Source: Ecytonucleospora hepatopenaei
Taxonomy: Eukaryota > Microsporidia > Enterocytozoonidae
DNA: 64,000 nucleotides
Direction of reading: 5' to 3'
NCBI GenBank assembly: GCA_026692725.1
Contig: JAPMUG010000007.1
Location: 62,001-126,000 of the forward strand
Shown: piece after piece, positions 1-9,330 of the stretch
Numbering within the stretch: the stretch's first letter is position 1
Layout of the letters: each line of letters starts with the position of its first letter
The notes under the pieces: generated by a model
The model's database searches: none
What the model was told of the DNA's origin: nothing
The model's input: the letters and a program-made list of their open reading frames with translations, nothing else
Position numbers and translations under genes: made by a program

Positions 1-853
1 CACCTGTGTTTTTGTTTAGTTCTTGCTCATATTCTTTTTTAAATTCTGTTTTATACTTTAATATGGTTTCTAAATAGACTTGTATAACTCTACAGCCAAA
101 CATATTTAAAGATAGCGCAAGAAAACTTTTGTTTATTCTTTCATGTATCAGTAGCAATTGATCAAATGTTAATTTTGAAAATATTTTTTGTATCACATAA
201 TTTCCAAATACACTGGTACTCAGCTCAAAAAAATATTCCGAAATTATTTTCAAAAAAAGTGTTGTTTTTCTTTCATTCCACTCTGTAATTTTCTCTTGTA
301 CAAATCTACTTCCTTCTTGGTCCTTGCACAGTTCAATGCATTTTGTTTTTATTTCAAAAATATTTTTATCTTCCTTTAAATTGCTTAATGCTTCACAACC
401 TATGATTTCAGAATGTTTATGTAAAATATCAGTCAAAAGACCACTTTTAAGTAAGTCCTCTTCTGAAATATTTCTCTGTGTATTTTCACTAAAATTATAA
501 ACCTTTTTTTCATCTAAATTTTTGATGTTTTTAATTTTTAAATTACCTGATTCAAGACATGCATAACCTATGGGTGCTAAAAATTTTTGTCGTTTTTCCT
601 CATTGAAGTTTAAATTTGAAATATTTTTTGAGTTTTTTAATAAAAATTCGTTATTTTTTTCAATTTCACTTTTAGTCCCTGGATGTTCTAGATCAATTAA
701 ATCAACCGTGTTTCTGTTTTCAAATGCATTTCCTTCTGTTTGACTGTACAAGCTAATTGAACTATCTGTATTTAGATTTTTATTAAATTTGTTTATAAAA
801 AAGAAATCTTTCTTTTTTTCTTTAAACAGTTCATTGATTTTTTTACAACTCAT
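1..853 (-). CDS. Pumilio (PUF) family RNA-binding protein, N-terminal part, cut by the window edge
   Basis: An open frame starts with ATG at 853 and runs without a stop to the left edge (284 codons). The first ~170 residues are Lys/Asn-rich without a recognisable domain. Then come three spaced helical repeats typical of Pumilio-homology domains: DQEGSRFVQEKI (about 178-189), SVFGNYVIQKIF (about 214-225) and NMFGCRVIQVYLE (about 250-262). These match the family repeat cores HGSRFIQ, FGNYVVQK and YGCRVIQ. PUF proteins bind 3' UTR motifs of mRNAs and repress or localise them, usually in the cytoplasm. A full domain has eight repeats, so about five more should lie beyond position 1. I see no CCC signal before the start. 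Family is secure; which PUF paralogue is not. Confidence 0.9.
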   Translation of the reverse strand, partial: MSCKKINELFKEKKKDFFFINKFNKNLNTDSSISLYSQTEGNAFENRNTVDLIDLEHPGTKSEIEKNNEFLLKNSKNISNLNFNEEKRQKFLAPIGYACLESGNLKIKNIKNLDEKKVYNFSENTQRNISEEDLLKSGLLTDILHKHSEIIGCEALSNLKEDKNIFEIKTKCIELCKDQEGSRFVQEKITEWNERKTTLFLKIISEYFFELSTSVFGNYVIQKIFSKLTFDQLLLIHERINKSFLALSLNMFGCRVIQVYLETILKYKTEFKKEYEQELNKNTG

Positions 854-1133
854 AAAAAAATAAAATAGTAAAGTATTAAAGTATTAAAGTATTAAATTAT
901 TAAATTATTTAAATAGTAAAGTATTAAATTAATATTGATTATATAAAATAAAAATATGCTATTTTTTAAATAAAGGAGAATAAAAATATTGATTAACATT
1001 TAAGGAGAGTAACTATAATTGTATGCATTTTATTTGATTTAAAGTTTTTTAATATAAAATAAATACTTTTAACAGTATCAGATAAATAAATTAAAAAACT
1101 TTAAATATAAATTTAATGAAAATAAATTAAATA

Positions 1134-1601
1134 TCACTTATTGCTGCTATCAAAATCAATATCTTTATGCGCATGAATAATGTGATATTTTAGGCCGTTA
1201 TTATTTTTGTACCTTTTGGTGCATCCTGCTACCTGGCAAATGTACGGCCTACGCTCAAACGTTTTGTGTTCAAAATGTCCGTGCTTCTTGTGATATTCAA
1301 GACCGTGTGTGCTGGTAAATGACTTAGTGCATCCTTCATGGTCACAGGTATAGCTGCGCATGGAATACACGCGGTTGCTGTTGGTGGAAAGCTCTGTAAA
1401 TGTGCTTGACGCAAAATCAATTGCATTTGTTTTCTCTTGGCCCATGCTTATGACTTCAAAGGCACTTCCTCTTGCCTGTGTTTTTTGTAGATTTCCTATG
1501 TCCAAATCCAAATTTATGCCTATATTTTCCCTAAGCAAATAATCTTGCACTTCAAAAAGTTGTGACTCATTGTTTTTATTAGCAATAAAATCAATTTTCA
1601 T
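1134..1601 (-). CDS. C2H2 zinc-finger protein, SFP1/JAZF1-like
   Basis: This 155-residue protein has two C-terminal zinc fingers. The first is CDHEGC...HKKHGH and the second CQVAGC...HIIHAH. The second contains KRYKNNNGLKYH, close to the conserved KxYKNxNGLKYH core of the SFP1/JAZF1 type of zinc finger, whose yeast member controls ribosome-biogenesis genes. The N-terminal ~85 residues are unremarkable. On the coding strand the sequence before the ATG reads AACCCTCTTGCATG, so a CCC start signal lies 8 bases upstream. A role as a nuclear transcription factor is inferred from the fingers; the SFP1 relationship is plausible but rests on this short motif. Confidence 0.8.
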   Translation of the reverse strand: MKIDFIANKNNESQLFEVQDYLLRENIGINLDLDIGNLQKTQARGSAFEVISMGQEKTNAIDFASSTFTELSTNSNRVYSMRSYTCDHEGCTKSFTSTHGLEYHKKHGHFEHKTFERRPYICQVAGCTKRYKNNNGLKYHIIHAHKDIDFDSSNK

Positions 1602-2030
1602 GCAAGAGGGTTAAAAAAGTTGTCAAAATTTATTTTAAATGATATTTTTGACTGTTTTTTAAGATTGTGTTAAAATATTGTGTATTCACTTGGTAAATTT
1701 AAAATTTGATTTTTTGTTTGTGATTAAAAAGATAAAATTTTTTGATTAAACTTTTTTAAAAAAGATTGTTTTTGTGATAAAACTAGAAAATAAATAAAAA
1801 TAAGTTTAATAGTTTTTTTAATAAAATGCCTTAATGAAATGTTTAATAAACATGCAAAAATTAAAACATATAAAAAGGAGGGGAAAATTTTTGCCTATCA
1901 AACTTTATATGACAGGCGTGTGTAATTTCAGTTAAAAATGTTTTTTAACCTTATAAAAATATCTTAAATATAAATAAGTATAATTAGTTATTATAATTTT
2001 ATTAGAAAACAATTAAAAAATAATAAATAA
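1602..2030. other. intergenic, no gene seen
   Basis: AT-rich spacer between the zinc-finger gene's 5' end and the 3' end of the GPI transferase. It carries the CCC signal of the zinc-finger gene at its left end; apart from a short G-rich run (aaggaggggaaaa, near 1876) I see nothing in it. Confidence 0.6.
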
Positions 2031-4298
2031 TTATATTCTTAAGCTTAATAATAGTGTTTCAATAAGTGTCATTGCTATAACTATAATGTATCTATCACCA
2101 AAAAACTTTAACCATACAAATTCACCATGCATTACAAATGCTGAAAAACTGCTTATCAATAACCAAAAACTGTTCATCAGAATTAACTTGTTAGAAATTT
2201 CTGTTCTTTCAATTTGTTTGTTTGTTTTAGTTTTATGCATTTGTATCGAGAAGGAATTGAAATGAACAATGGATAAAGCAGGTAAGAAAATGTGGCATGC
2301 GATACAAAATGCTGCAACTGGTATGTCTACATGTTTAACTAACTTAAAAGCACATTGTAAATTTAACTTATTTAGCTGATAATCAAAATTATAGCAGTTG
2401 AGTGTATATTGAATCATAAAAAATAATATCCAGTGCAATGTTTTTGTGATTTTAAGTTGTTTGACTGATAAATAAAGCATATTTAGTAAAATTGCTTGTT
2501 TTTTGCTGTAAAACACAAAAAATAAAGAAAATACATTAGAAAAGGTTGATATTTTCTCAATATTGTTGTCTATAAAAACAGGTGCAAACATTTCATAGAA
2601 TAAAATAAACTCTTCAAAAAGAAAAGAGCATATTTTCTGTTTTTTATCTGTGTGATTAATGAAAGATAAGAGTTTTTCATTATTTTTTGTGTTTTTGTTA
2701 TCTTGTGATTCTTCATCTTTTAAGTTTCCTTTGAAAAATACAACAATGTTGTTGGTCAAAATATTCTTTTTTACTGCCTGTTTATATAAATAATTAGCAA
2801 AAAATAAAATGATTAACATTTCCTCTTTTATAGGAATCTTCTCATTAATAAACATGGCTGCTCTTAATACTTCCCAGTGCAAATTCTTTGGTTGTTTTAG
2901 GTAGTAAATTATACACAAAAAGATACCAACATCCATGGAATACAAAATTAGAAGTACACAGAGATAGAGATCACGATATGCAAATGTCCAGAAAGAACAG
3001 CTGTCGTATGCAAGAAAAACCAATGCAGGGATGTCGTACCACGCTATGCTTATTTTTTTCATAAATAAAAAAACTGCTATTATTTGCATAAAAATTGATA
3101 TTCCTGCTATAAAATAATTGCATTTAAAAAGTTCATGTTTAAGTTTTAAACTTACCCAAGCAGAAAAATTAAGCTTATTACTTTCTTCCTTAGGAATTTC
3201 CTTTAAAAAAGTTTCTTCTGTTAAATTGTAAATGCTATTTTCTTTAGCAACCCTCTTTTTTATTTTTAAAATTTCATTTACTGTTTCACCTGTGTCAAAT
3301 TTCTCAATTACAGATCCACATGCATTGGATGGAACTGAAAGACCCATAAGATAACACACTGTTGCTAAAATATCATCTTGGTGTATTACGTCATCATTAT
3401 TTACATAAAATTCATCTATGTATTTGCTGCTATAAAATTTTCTTTTTTTAGATTTTTCTTTTGATAATATAATTTTGCTTTTTGAAAGGAAAAGACAGAA
3501 AGACGCAAGCTCATCATCCGTCATTCCAACGTGTTCTCCCTGATTGGTCACCCCGTGATCGGATGTTACCACCAATAAAGTGTCTTTATCCATTTTATTG
3601 TAAATTTCCTTAATCCACGTATTGTAAAGAACTGCTCTTTCACGTATTTCCCCTCTGTTTAAATCGCAAAGTTCATGTCCGAGAGAATCTACAGAAATCA
3701 TGTGGAGCAAGTTAATTTCGTGTCTTGGCCAACTGCCTTTTTTGCCTGAAATAAACAAATCATACGTTTCCTTTTCTTTTTCAAAAATCCTTTCTTTTCC
3801 ATAAGAACAAAAATTACATGTGCATTTTCTTACGCCGGTAAACAAATCACTCCACATTTTGTCACCGTAATGGAAAAGCGTCTTTTTCTTAGCTATTGCC
3901 TGTTCTATCAAGGAATCTCCATCATGTTCAAAGTGAAAAAACGTAAAAAGATAGTCCATTTGATTTGAAGGTTTTCCCGTCATCATGCTTAGAATCCTAC
4001 ACGTTGTTGCGGTTGGAATACCTGCGACTGCAAAAAATAAATGCTTTTCTTTTACGTAATCAAAATTAAAATTATTATGATATAAATTTTTAGATTCTTT
4101 TATGTCTATTACCCCATCAAATCTCAACCCATCAATTACAAAATAAATCAATTTTTTAAATTTTGGATTTTTATTTATGCAATTGCTGTTTATTACCTTG
4201 GAGTACTTTGGTGCATAAAACATTGATTTCATAAATAAAAAAACTGCACAAAAAACCAACAAAATGTGTTTTTTGTTTGTTAATTTCAATGTTAGCAT
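2031..4298 (-). CDS. GPI13: GPI ethanolamine-phosphate transferase, PIG-O/GPI13 type
   Basis: The 755-residue protein adds phosphoethanolamine to mannose of the GPI anchor precursor in the ER lumen. It has an N-terminal signal anchor (about 11-28), then an alkaline-phosphatase-fold catalytic domain: VIDGLRFD (54-61, metal Asp), PTATTC with the presumed nucleophile Thr (95-100), HMISVDSLGHE (199-209) and TSDHG (245-249) followed by GEHVGMTDDEL. The spacing and the D-E-L stretch after SDHG resemble PIG-O (GDHGGDSELE) more than MCD4. The C-terminal half is a series of hydrophobic segments, as in the family, but shorter than in yeast. The start is fixed by ACCCATG directly at the ATG. GPI-anchored proteins are needed for the spore wall. 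The PIG-O versus PIG-G assignment is less sure than the family. Confidence 0.85.
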   Translation of the reverse strand: MLTLKLTNKKHILLVFCAVFLFMKSMFYAPKYSKVINSNCINKNPKFKKLIYFVIDGLRFDGVIDIKESKNLYHNNFNFDYVKEKHLFFAVAGIPTATTCRILSMMTGKPSNQMDYLFTFFHFEHDGDSLIEQAIAKKKTLFHYGDKMWSDLFTGVRKCTCNFCSYGKERIFEKEKETYDLFISGKKGSWPRHEINLLHMISVDSLGHELCDLNRGEIRERAVLYNTWIKEIYNKMDKDTLLVVTSDHGVTNQGEHVGMTDDELASFCLFLSKSKIILSKEKSKKRKFYSSKYIDEFYVNNDDVIHQDDILATVCYLMGLSVPSNACGSVIEKFDTGETVNEILKIKKRVAKENSIYNLTEETFLKEIPKEESNKLNFSAWVSLKLKHELFKCNYFIAGISIFMQIIAVFLFMKKISIAWYDIPALVFLAYDSCSFWTFAYRDLYLCVLLILYSMDVGIFLCIIYYLKQPKNLHWEVLRAAMFINEKIPIKEEMLIILFFANYLYKQAVKKNILTNNIVVFFKGNLKDEESQDNKNTKNNEKLLSFINHTDKKQKICSFLFEEFILFYEMFAPVFIDNNIEKISTFSNVFSLFFVFYSKKQAILLNMLYLSVKQLKITKTLHWILFFMIQYTLNCYNFDYQLNKLNLQCAFKLVKHVDIPVAAFCIACHIFLPALSIVHFNSFSIQMHKTKTNKQIERTEISNKLILMNSFWLLISSFSAFVMHGEFVWLKFFGDRYIIVIAMTLIETLLLSLRI

Positions 4299-4482
4299 GG
4301 GTAATTTTTTTGATATATTTTATTTATTTTTGTTTTTATATATGGACTATATATTTAGGAGATGTTAAATACAAAATTATATGATACAAATAAATACATT
4401 TAATATATTAAAAGTTATTCTTATATTTAAACTAAAACATAGATAATTTAAAAATAAATTTTAAACTTATTTTTAAGCCTCT

Positions 4483-6399
4483 ATGACTGATTTTGGCAAA
4501 AATATTGAAAATCATAAAGATGTTAAATTTACTTGTATTGATGTACAAGAAGATAGCAAAACACAAAAAAGAGAAAATATTAAACAAAATCATACTGAAA
4601 TAAATAAAATAAAAGAAAATCCTAAAAATAATGAGCAAAAATCAGATGAAGATGAATTTAAAACACACCAAGGACTAAAACATAAGGCATTTTCAGCTAG
4701 CTTTTTGTCAATTTGTAAAACATCCATAAAATATTTTTCAGTAGGTAAATACAAAAAACTTAAACTTTTTATACTGTTTACAATGATAGCCATAAAAACC
4801 ATAGGAAATTCTTTGTGTAAATATTTTATTAGCACTTCAGATGGAGAATCTAAAAAACAAATGGTAGCTGTGATTATAGGCTCTATTCTTTTAGGTACGT
4901 CTCACTCATTTAATTTTTTTGTAGATTGGCTTTTTGAAAAGTATTTATGTCGGTATAAAGAGAAGATTTCTATAAATTGTTTAAGAAAAATTTTCAATTC
5001 TGATGATTTGAAAATAAATGATATTTCACCTAATAAAACTGCACATATCATTGAGGATGGTGGTGAAGCAATGGCAGAAGTTTCAAAAAGTTTGCTGCTG
5101 GATCTTCCTAATGTAATTTTAAAATTTTTATGCGATACCATAATAATTTTCTTTACTGATGATTCTGGCAGTAAAAAAATATGCACAATATTTTTTGTTG
5201 GTGGTCTTTTGCTTTTAGCTCTAAAATTATATATCATTACGTATTCTGTAAAATATGTTAAACCACTTGTTTTAGAAGGACTGGAAAGAGATAAAATATT
5301 TCATGAAATTATGGATAGAGACAAAATAATCAGGTCTTTTTGTGTGGATGAAGAATATCTGAAAAAGTTAAGGGATAATTGCAGGCGCTGGGCAAATATG
5401 AGGAAAAAACATAATTTTGCTCTTATGGCAGGTGAATACATATACAGAATGGTTTCTGTTTTATATCAAATTTTAGTCTGTCTCATTTTTCTGTATGCCT
5501 CTAAGGAAAGCACAAAAATGACCGTAGGGTGTCTTTTTTTGTTTTTATTAGAAATTATTGAAAATAATGAGGATGTTGCAAAGCTTTTTGAAGGGGTAAC
5601 CAAGGCAATATCAGAAGCAGAAATGATAATGGTGTATCTGTACCTTACACAGGAGGATACTGAAAATCTTTTAAGCTTAAATTCATCTTGCTTAAAAAAT
5701 GAAATTGTTTTTAAAAATGTTAGTTATGCCATAAAGGATGAAATAAACGAAAAAGAATGTATTGAAATTGAAGAAAATCCAAATGTAATTTTTAAGGATG
5801 TTAATTTTAAGCTTAAAAAAGGAGAAAAAGTAGCATTAACTGGTAAAAATGGATCTGGTAAGTCTACTATAATGAAATCTCTGTTAAATATAGTAGATTT
5901 TCAAGGAAGCATAGAAATAGATGGAATAAGCAACAAAACAATAACCAGAAGGTCTCTATACAAAATGATAACGTATGTGCCTCAAAACACAATTCTTATG
6001 AATGATACCATTTTATTTAATATAATGTTTTTTAATAAAGAAGCAACATATGAAGAAGTAGAAAGTGTCTGTAAGGAATTGGATATCCACCACATTATAA
6101 TGAGATTTCCTAAGGGTTACCATTCAGAGGTAGGACCAGACGGTAAGAATTTAAACGGAAGTTTAAGACAGAAAATTTTTTATGCCAGGGCTTTTCTAAG
6201 AAATTCTCCTGTTTATTTGTTTGATGAACCAGACAATAATTTGGATGCAGGGCAAGGGATAGATTTTATAAAATACGTTTTAAAAAGTGAAAGATTTAGA
6301 GAAAAGTTGGTGTTTGTGATAACCCATGAAATGAATTTAGTTAATCTTTTTGATAAAAAATTATTTTTAGAGAATAAAAAAATAGTATTATTGAATTAA
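4483..6399 (+). CDS. half-size ABC transporter, ABCB/ATM1-like
   Basis: The 638-residue protein has a Lys/Asn-rich N-terminus (about 65 residues), a membrane domain with hydrophobic segments to about 350, and one C-terminal ATPase domain: Walker A GKNGSGKST (454-462), Q-loop in YVPQNT, signature LNGSLRQ (557-563), Walker B YLFDEPD (578-584) and an H-loop THE (about 614). The signature departs from LSGGQ (Gly4 to Leu) and the residue after the Walker B Glu is Pro. Fusing one membrane domain with one ATPase means it must dimerise. The layout fits ATM1/ABCB7-type exporters, which in microsporidia include the mitosomal iron-sulphur exporter, but I see no clear targeting peptide, so the location is open. 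A second member lies at 20828-22585. Confidence 0.85.
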   Translation: MTDFGKNIENHKDVKFTCIDVQEDSKTQKRENIKQNHTEINKIKENPKNNEQKSDEDEFKTHQGLKHKAFSASFLSICKTSIKYFSVGKYKKLKLFILFTMIAIKTIGNSLCKYFISTSDGESKKQMVAVIIGSILLGTSHSFNFFVDWLFEKYLCRYKEKISINCLRKIFNSDDLKINDISPNKTAHIIEDGGEAMAEVSKSLLLDLPNVILKFLCDTIIIFFTDDSGSKKICTIFFVGGLLLLALKLYIITYSVKYVKPLVLEGLERDKIFHEIMDRDKIIRSFCVDEEYLKKLRDNCRRWANMRKKHNFALMAGEYIYRMVSVLYQILVCLIFLYASKESTKMTVGCLFLFLLEIIENNEDVAKLFEGVTKAISEAEMIMVYLYLTQEDTENLLSLNSSCLKNEIVFKNVSYAIKDEINEKECIEIEENPNVIFKDVNFKLKKGEKVALTGKNGSGKSTIMKSLLNIVDFQGSIEIDGISNKTITRRSLYKMITYVPQNTILMNDTILFNIMFFNKEATYEEVESVCKELDIHHIIMRFPKGYHSEVGPDGKNLNGSLRQKIFYARAFLRNSPVYLFDEPDNNLDAGQGIDFIKYVLKSERFREKLVFVITHEMNLVNLFDKKLFLENKKIVLLN

Positions 6400-6450
6400 T
6401 TTAAAAGAAATAATTAAATTTTTCAACTATTTATTTACAACATATCAACA

Positions 6451-6951
6451 TTATTCTAAAATAAACGTATTTTTTCTGTCATGGTTTGATCTGTCATTTT
6501 TAATTTTTTCAACTAATTTGCTTATTTTTTCCATGTAATTTTTTTGTTGAACATAAAGTTCTGCATAATCACGCAAATTTCCTTTTTGTGGAAAGATATA
6601 AATCAACTGATTTAAAAGATAAATAAGTATCTGTTCTGGTGTTTTGCATTCCTCAAGTGTATTTTTTTCTAAAATATCTCTACATTCTTTAATAGCATCT
6701 TTAAATGTTTCAAAAGCAACTACATAATAAAAATAAACCTTGGACAAATATCTGTTGTTTTTATTGTGTGAAATTGTGTTATTAAATAAATTTAAATGTT
6801 CTAAATATTTTCTGATTTCACATAAATCTAAACAGTTGTCATATATTGTTGTTGAGTGTCTAATTTGTTTAGAAACATTTTTAATTTCATTAAAATTTGA
6901 ATAAATCCTTTCATCTAACAAATTTGCTATATTTTTACAATCTTCTCCCAT
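6451..6951 (-). CDS. unknown protein, mostly helical
   Basis: A 166-residue basic protein that I do not recognise. It is rich in Lys, Asn and Glu, with long predicted-helical stretches and no signal peptide or membrane segment. Heptad-like Leu/Ile spacing in the last 60 residues would suit a coiled coil. It lies 51 bases after the ABC gene and converges with it, and starts 29 bases after the presumed stop of the next gene on the same strand. No CCC signal is visible before its ATG, so the start is less certain. It could be a microsporidia-specific protein. Confidence 0.55.
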   Translation of the reverse strand: MGEDCKNIANLLDERIYSNFNEIKNVSKQIRHSTTIYDNCLDLCEIRKYLEHLNLFNNTISHNKNNRYLSKVYFYYVVAFETFKDAIKECRDILEKNTLEECKTPEQILIYLLNQLIYIFPQKGNLRDYAELYVQQKNYMEKISKLVEKIKNDRSNHDRKNTFILE

Positions 6952-6980
6952 TGCAAATACACTTTTATATGGAGATGGAT

Positions 6981-7455
6981 TTAAAAAAGTTTCTCTTTGT
7001 TACAACCACTAAGTAAATTGTAGAAATAATCTTTTTCTTTAGATGTAAGATCTTCATTTGTAAAATTATTCTTTAAAAATTTTTTATGTGTTGTTTTTTA
7101 GTAAAAAAGTCACATTTTTCTAAAAACTCCTTTCTCTGTGAGTCAACACATAACTAACCATTTTTTCTAAAATTAAACAATTTTCGTTAGTCAAATCAAA
7201 TTCAAGTACTTTTGATTCAGGTAGCTTTATGTCATTTTTTTGAAGTAAATTCAATGATTTTAAATGATTCAATGTTTTTTGATTTTCAATGCATCTTTCT
7301 TTTGAAAAAAGACAATCTACAAATTGTTCTGCACTTTTTAAAGAATTTATTTCTTTTGCTTCTGCTACATAATCTATTTTTTTGCCTTTTTTATATTTTT
7401 TTAATGCACAATAACATATAATGCTATATATTATACTGCTTAAATGAACTAACAT
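6981..7455 (-). pseudogene. unknown membrane-anchored protein, reading frame broken twice by one-base shifts
   Basis: From the ATG at 7455 (GGG six bases upstream on the coding strand) an open frame gives 111 residues, beginning with a hydrophobic segment (about 5-17) and ending at a TAG near 7120. Coding potential does not stop there: another frame continues with EFLEKCDFFTKKQHIKNF, meets a TAA, and a third frame continues with NNFTNEDLTSKEKDYFYNLL and ends at the TAA at 6981-6983. Both junctions lie in or beside A/T runs and each would need one extra base. The simplest reading is one gene of about 157 codons with two missing homopolymer bases (sequencing error or real decay). No family recognised. 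Confidence 0.5.
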
Positions 7456-7665
7456 TTGTATACCCTTATTTTAATTGATTTTTTTATTTGCTAAGAATTA
7501 AAAATTAATCAAAAAATCAATACAATAAAATTTAAGGTATTTTTTATATAAATTGTTTTTAAATAAATTAATAGAAAATTTAAAAATATCAAAAAAGATG
7601 TCAATCATATAAAATGTATTGTTTTTTTAATTTGTTAATAATTTGTAATAAAAAATATTAATAAT

Positions 7666-8694
7666 TTATTCATCCACCATACTATATTCTTCATCTGAAT
7701 ATTCTATTGTTTTTGGCTCAAACATACTTATACCATCTTCTGCTGTTGTAAATGCTATGGTATTTAAAAAATCGATATCTTTATATTGTCTAAAACCTTG
7801 GTGGACAAAAAGCAAAAAACTTTCATTGTTTTTTACTTCCACAGTTTCTGTTACTGCATCTGAAATTTTTATATCCGTGTTAAAAATTATTTTTTCCTCG
7901 TTTTCTAGTGATAAATCCCACATACTTACTTGCTCTTCTGAACATGCAAAAAGGACTTCCTCTCCCTCCACATTTTTGTTAAATTTTATGCATTCAATTG
8001 AACTTTTATGCCAGTCATTTATTTTATAGCAAACATTTCCATTTATTATGCCTATTGATCCTTCTTCATCACCAAATACAAGCAAATTGCTTTTTATATC
8101 TAAAGAATTTACATCCGTAGTATTTTCAAAAATTAATTTTTTGTTTTTATAAATACCTCCTTTGCTACTAGAACTATACATTTCTTTATCATAAAATACT
8201 ATTGAATCTATTTGACTCTTATGCATTTCAATAATTTCATCTATTTCCATCTTTTCCGTTAAAACCAAAATTTTTCCATCTGAAGTACCTGCATAAATTT
8301 TTCTTTCAAAAACACACAGGCCAAAACCAAATTTAAAATTTTGAGTGTTTGGAAATTTCCAAAATTTTTTATTTTCAAAAATAGCAAGATCGCTGTCCCC
8401 TAATAAAATTAAGGAATTGTTAAAGTTTCTAATTCTATTTACATAAAAATCAATGTCAAACTCTTCGATTGCTTCTACATTTTGACTTTCAAAATCATCT
8501 GCGTGGATTATGCATAATTTACTTGTTTTAAAAGAATTATCAGCCATTTTGCAGTAAACAATATAATTGTTGTGAATGCAAATGGATTGAGAAGGCAAGT
8601 CTAACTTTAGACAATTTAAAATATTGTATGCATCTTCATCACATTCTAATTCTTCATGCTCAAAAGTTGGTTTATACGTATTTTTGCTATCCAT
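7666..8694 (-). CDS. RRB1: WD40 protein, RRB1/GRWD1-like ribosome assembly factor
   Basis: The 342-residue protein is built of degenerate WD repeats. The best preserved unit ends in SEEQVSMWDLSLE, which matches the DDQVTLWDLSVE unit of RRB1/GRWD1, and it is followed by LLFVHQG and ISMF, corresponding to the family's LLFVHxGQ and FNxF near the C-terminus. RRB1 is a nuclear chaperone of newly made ribosomal protein uL3 and is needed for 60S assembly. The N-terminus is short compared with yeast (511 residues), usual for microsporidia, and the C-terminus is acidic. On the coding strand TTCCCTAAA lies roughly 30 bases before the ATG. The WD fold is clear; the RRB1 assignment rests mainly on the last two repeats. 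Confidence 0.75.
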   Translation of the reverse strand: MDSKNTYKPTFEHEELECDEDAYNILNCLKLDLPSQSICIHNNYIVYCKMADNSFKTSKLCIIHADDFESQNVEAIEEFDIDFYVNRIRNFNNSLILLGDSDLAIFENKKFWKFPNTQNFKFGFGLCVFERKIYAGTSDGKILVLTEKMEIDEIIEMHKSQIDSIVFYDKEMYSSSSKGGIYKNKKLIFENTTDVNSLDIKSNLLVFGDEEGSIGIINGNVCYKINDWHKSSIECIKFNKNVEGEEVLFACSEEQVSMWDLSLENEEKIIFNTDIKISDAVTETVEVKNNESFLLFVHQGFRQYKDIDFLNTIAFTTAEDGISMFEPKTIEYSDEEYSMVDE

Positions 8695-9326
8695 AAAAAT
8701 AAAAAATAAAAAATAAAATTTTTAGGGAATAAATTGATTGCATTTATTTTAATTTATTTAAAAATCTGTATATATTATTTATAAAATGTTCTTTGTATTT
8801 AAAAATTCTTAGTGTAGCTAATTTTGAAAGTTTTATGTTTTCTATAAATTTTAAAAATACAGGCTTAATGTATGCAGTAACTAAAATTAAAATAAATAAT
8901 CACTATTAAACCATATTTAATAAATATTTAAAAACTGTTATATTTATAAATTGATTAATAAATGTTTTTAAAGGTTTCCATATAAGGAATTTGTTAGTAA
9001 AATAGACCGTCTATAAGACCATTTTTAAATATTTGTTTGTTTTTTACGGTTAATTGCAAAAAAATAATTTAATTTATTTACCCCTAGAAAAACTTCTAAG
9101 AGAAGCAACTTGAGTATAAACAAAAATTACAAATATTACATAAATATACCAGTCAGTTATACATATTACTATGTATACAATCAAACATAAGTATAAATTA
9201 AAACAAAATTAATTTATAATGTAAAAATCCAACAAATTATTTGTTTGGTAAATAAGCTTAAAATGATGTTGTGTTTGTTTCGTCTGTTTCAAAAAATATG
9301 TCAAGAAAATAAAACATGAAAAAGAA
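8695..9326. other. divergent intergenic region
   Basis: 632 bases between the divergently transcribed RRB1-like gene and STE24, very AT-rich. It holds the CCC signal of the RRB1-like gene at its left end and a four-codon upstream reading frame at its right end. A weak inverted repeat (aacttctaagagaag, near 9091) is visible. I see no gene. Confidence 0.5.
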
Positions 9327-9330
9327 ATGA
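9316..9330 (+). promoter_or_regulatory. four-codon upstream ORF overlapping the STE24 start
   Basis: ATG AAA AAG AAA TGA ends at 9330; its stop shares the bases ATGA with the start codon of the STE24 frame at 9327. Stop-start overlaps of this type allow reinitiation. If transcription starts downstream of 9316 it is irrelevant, so its role is only a possibility. Confidence 0.3.
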
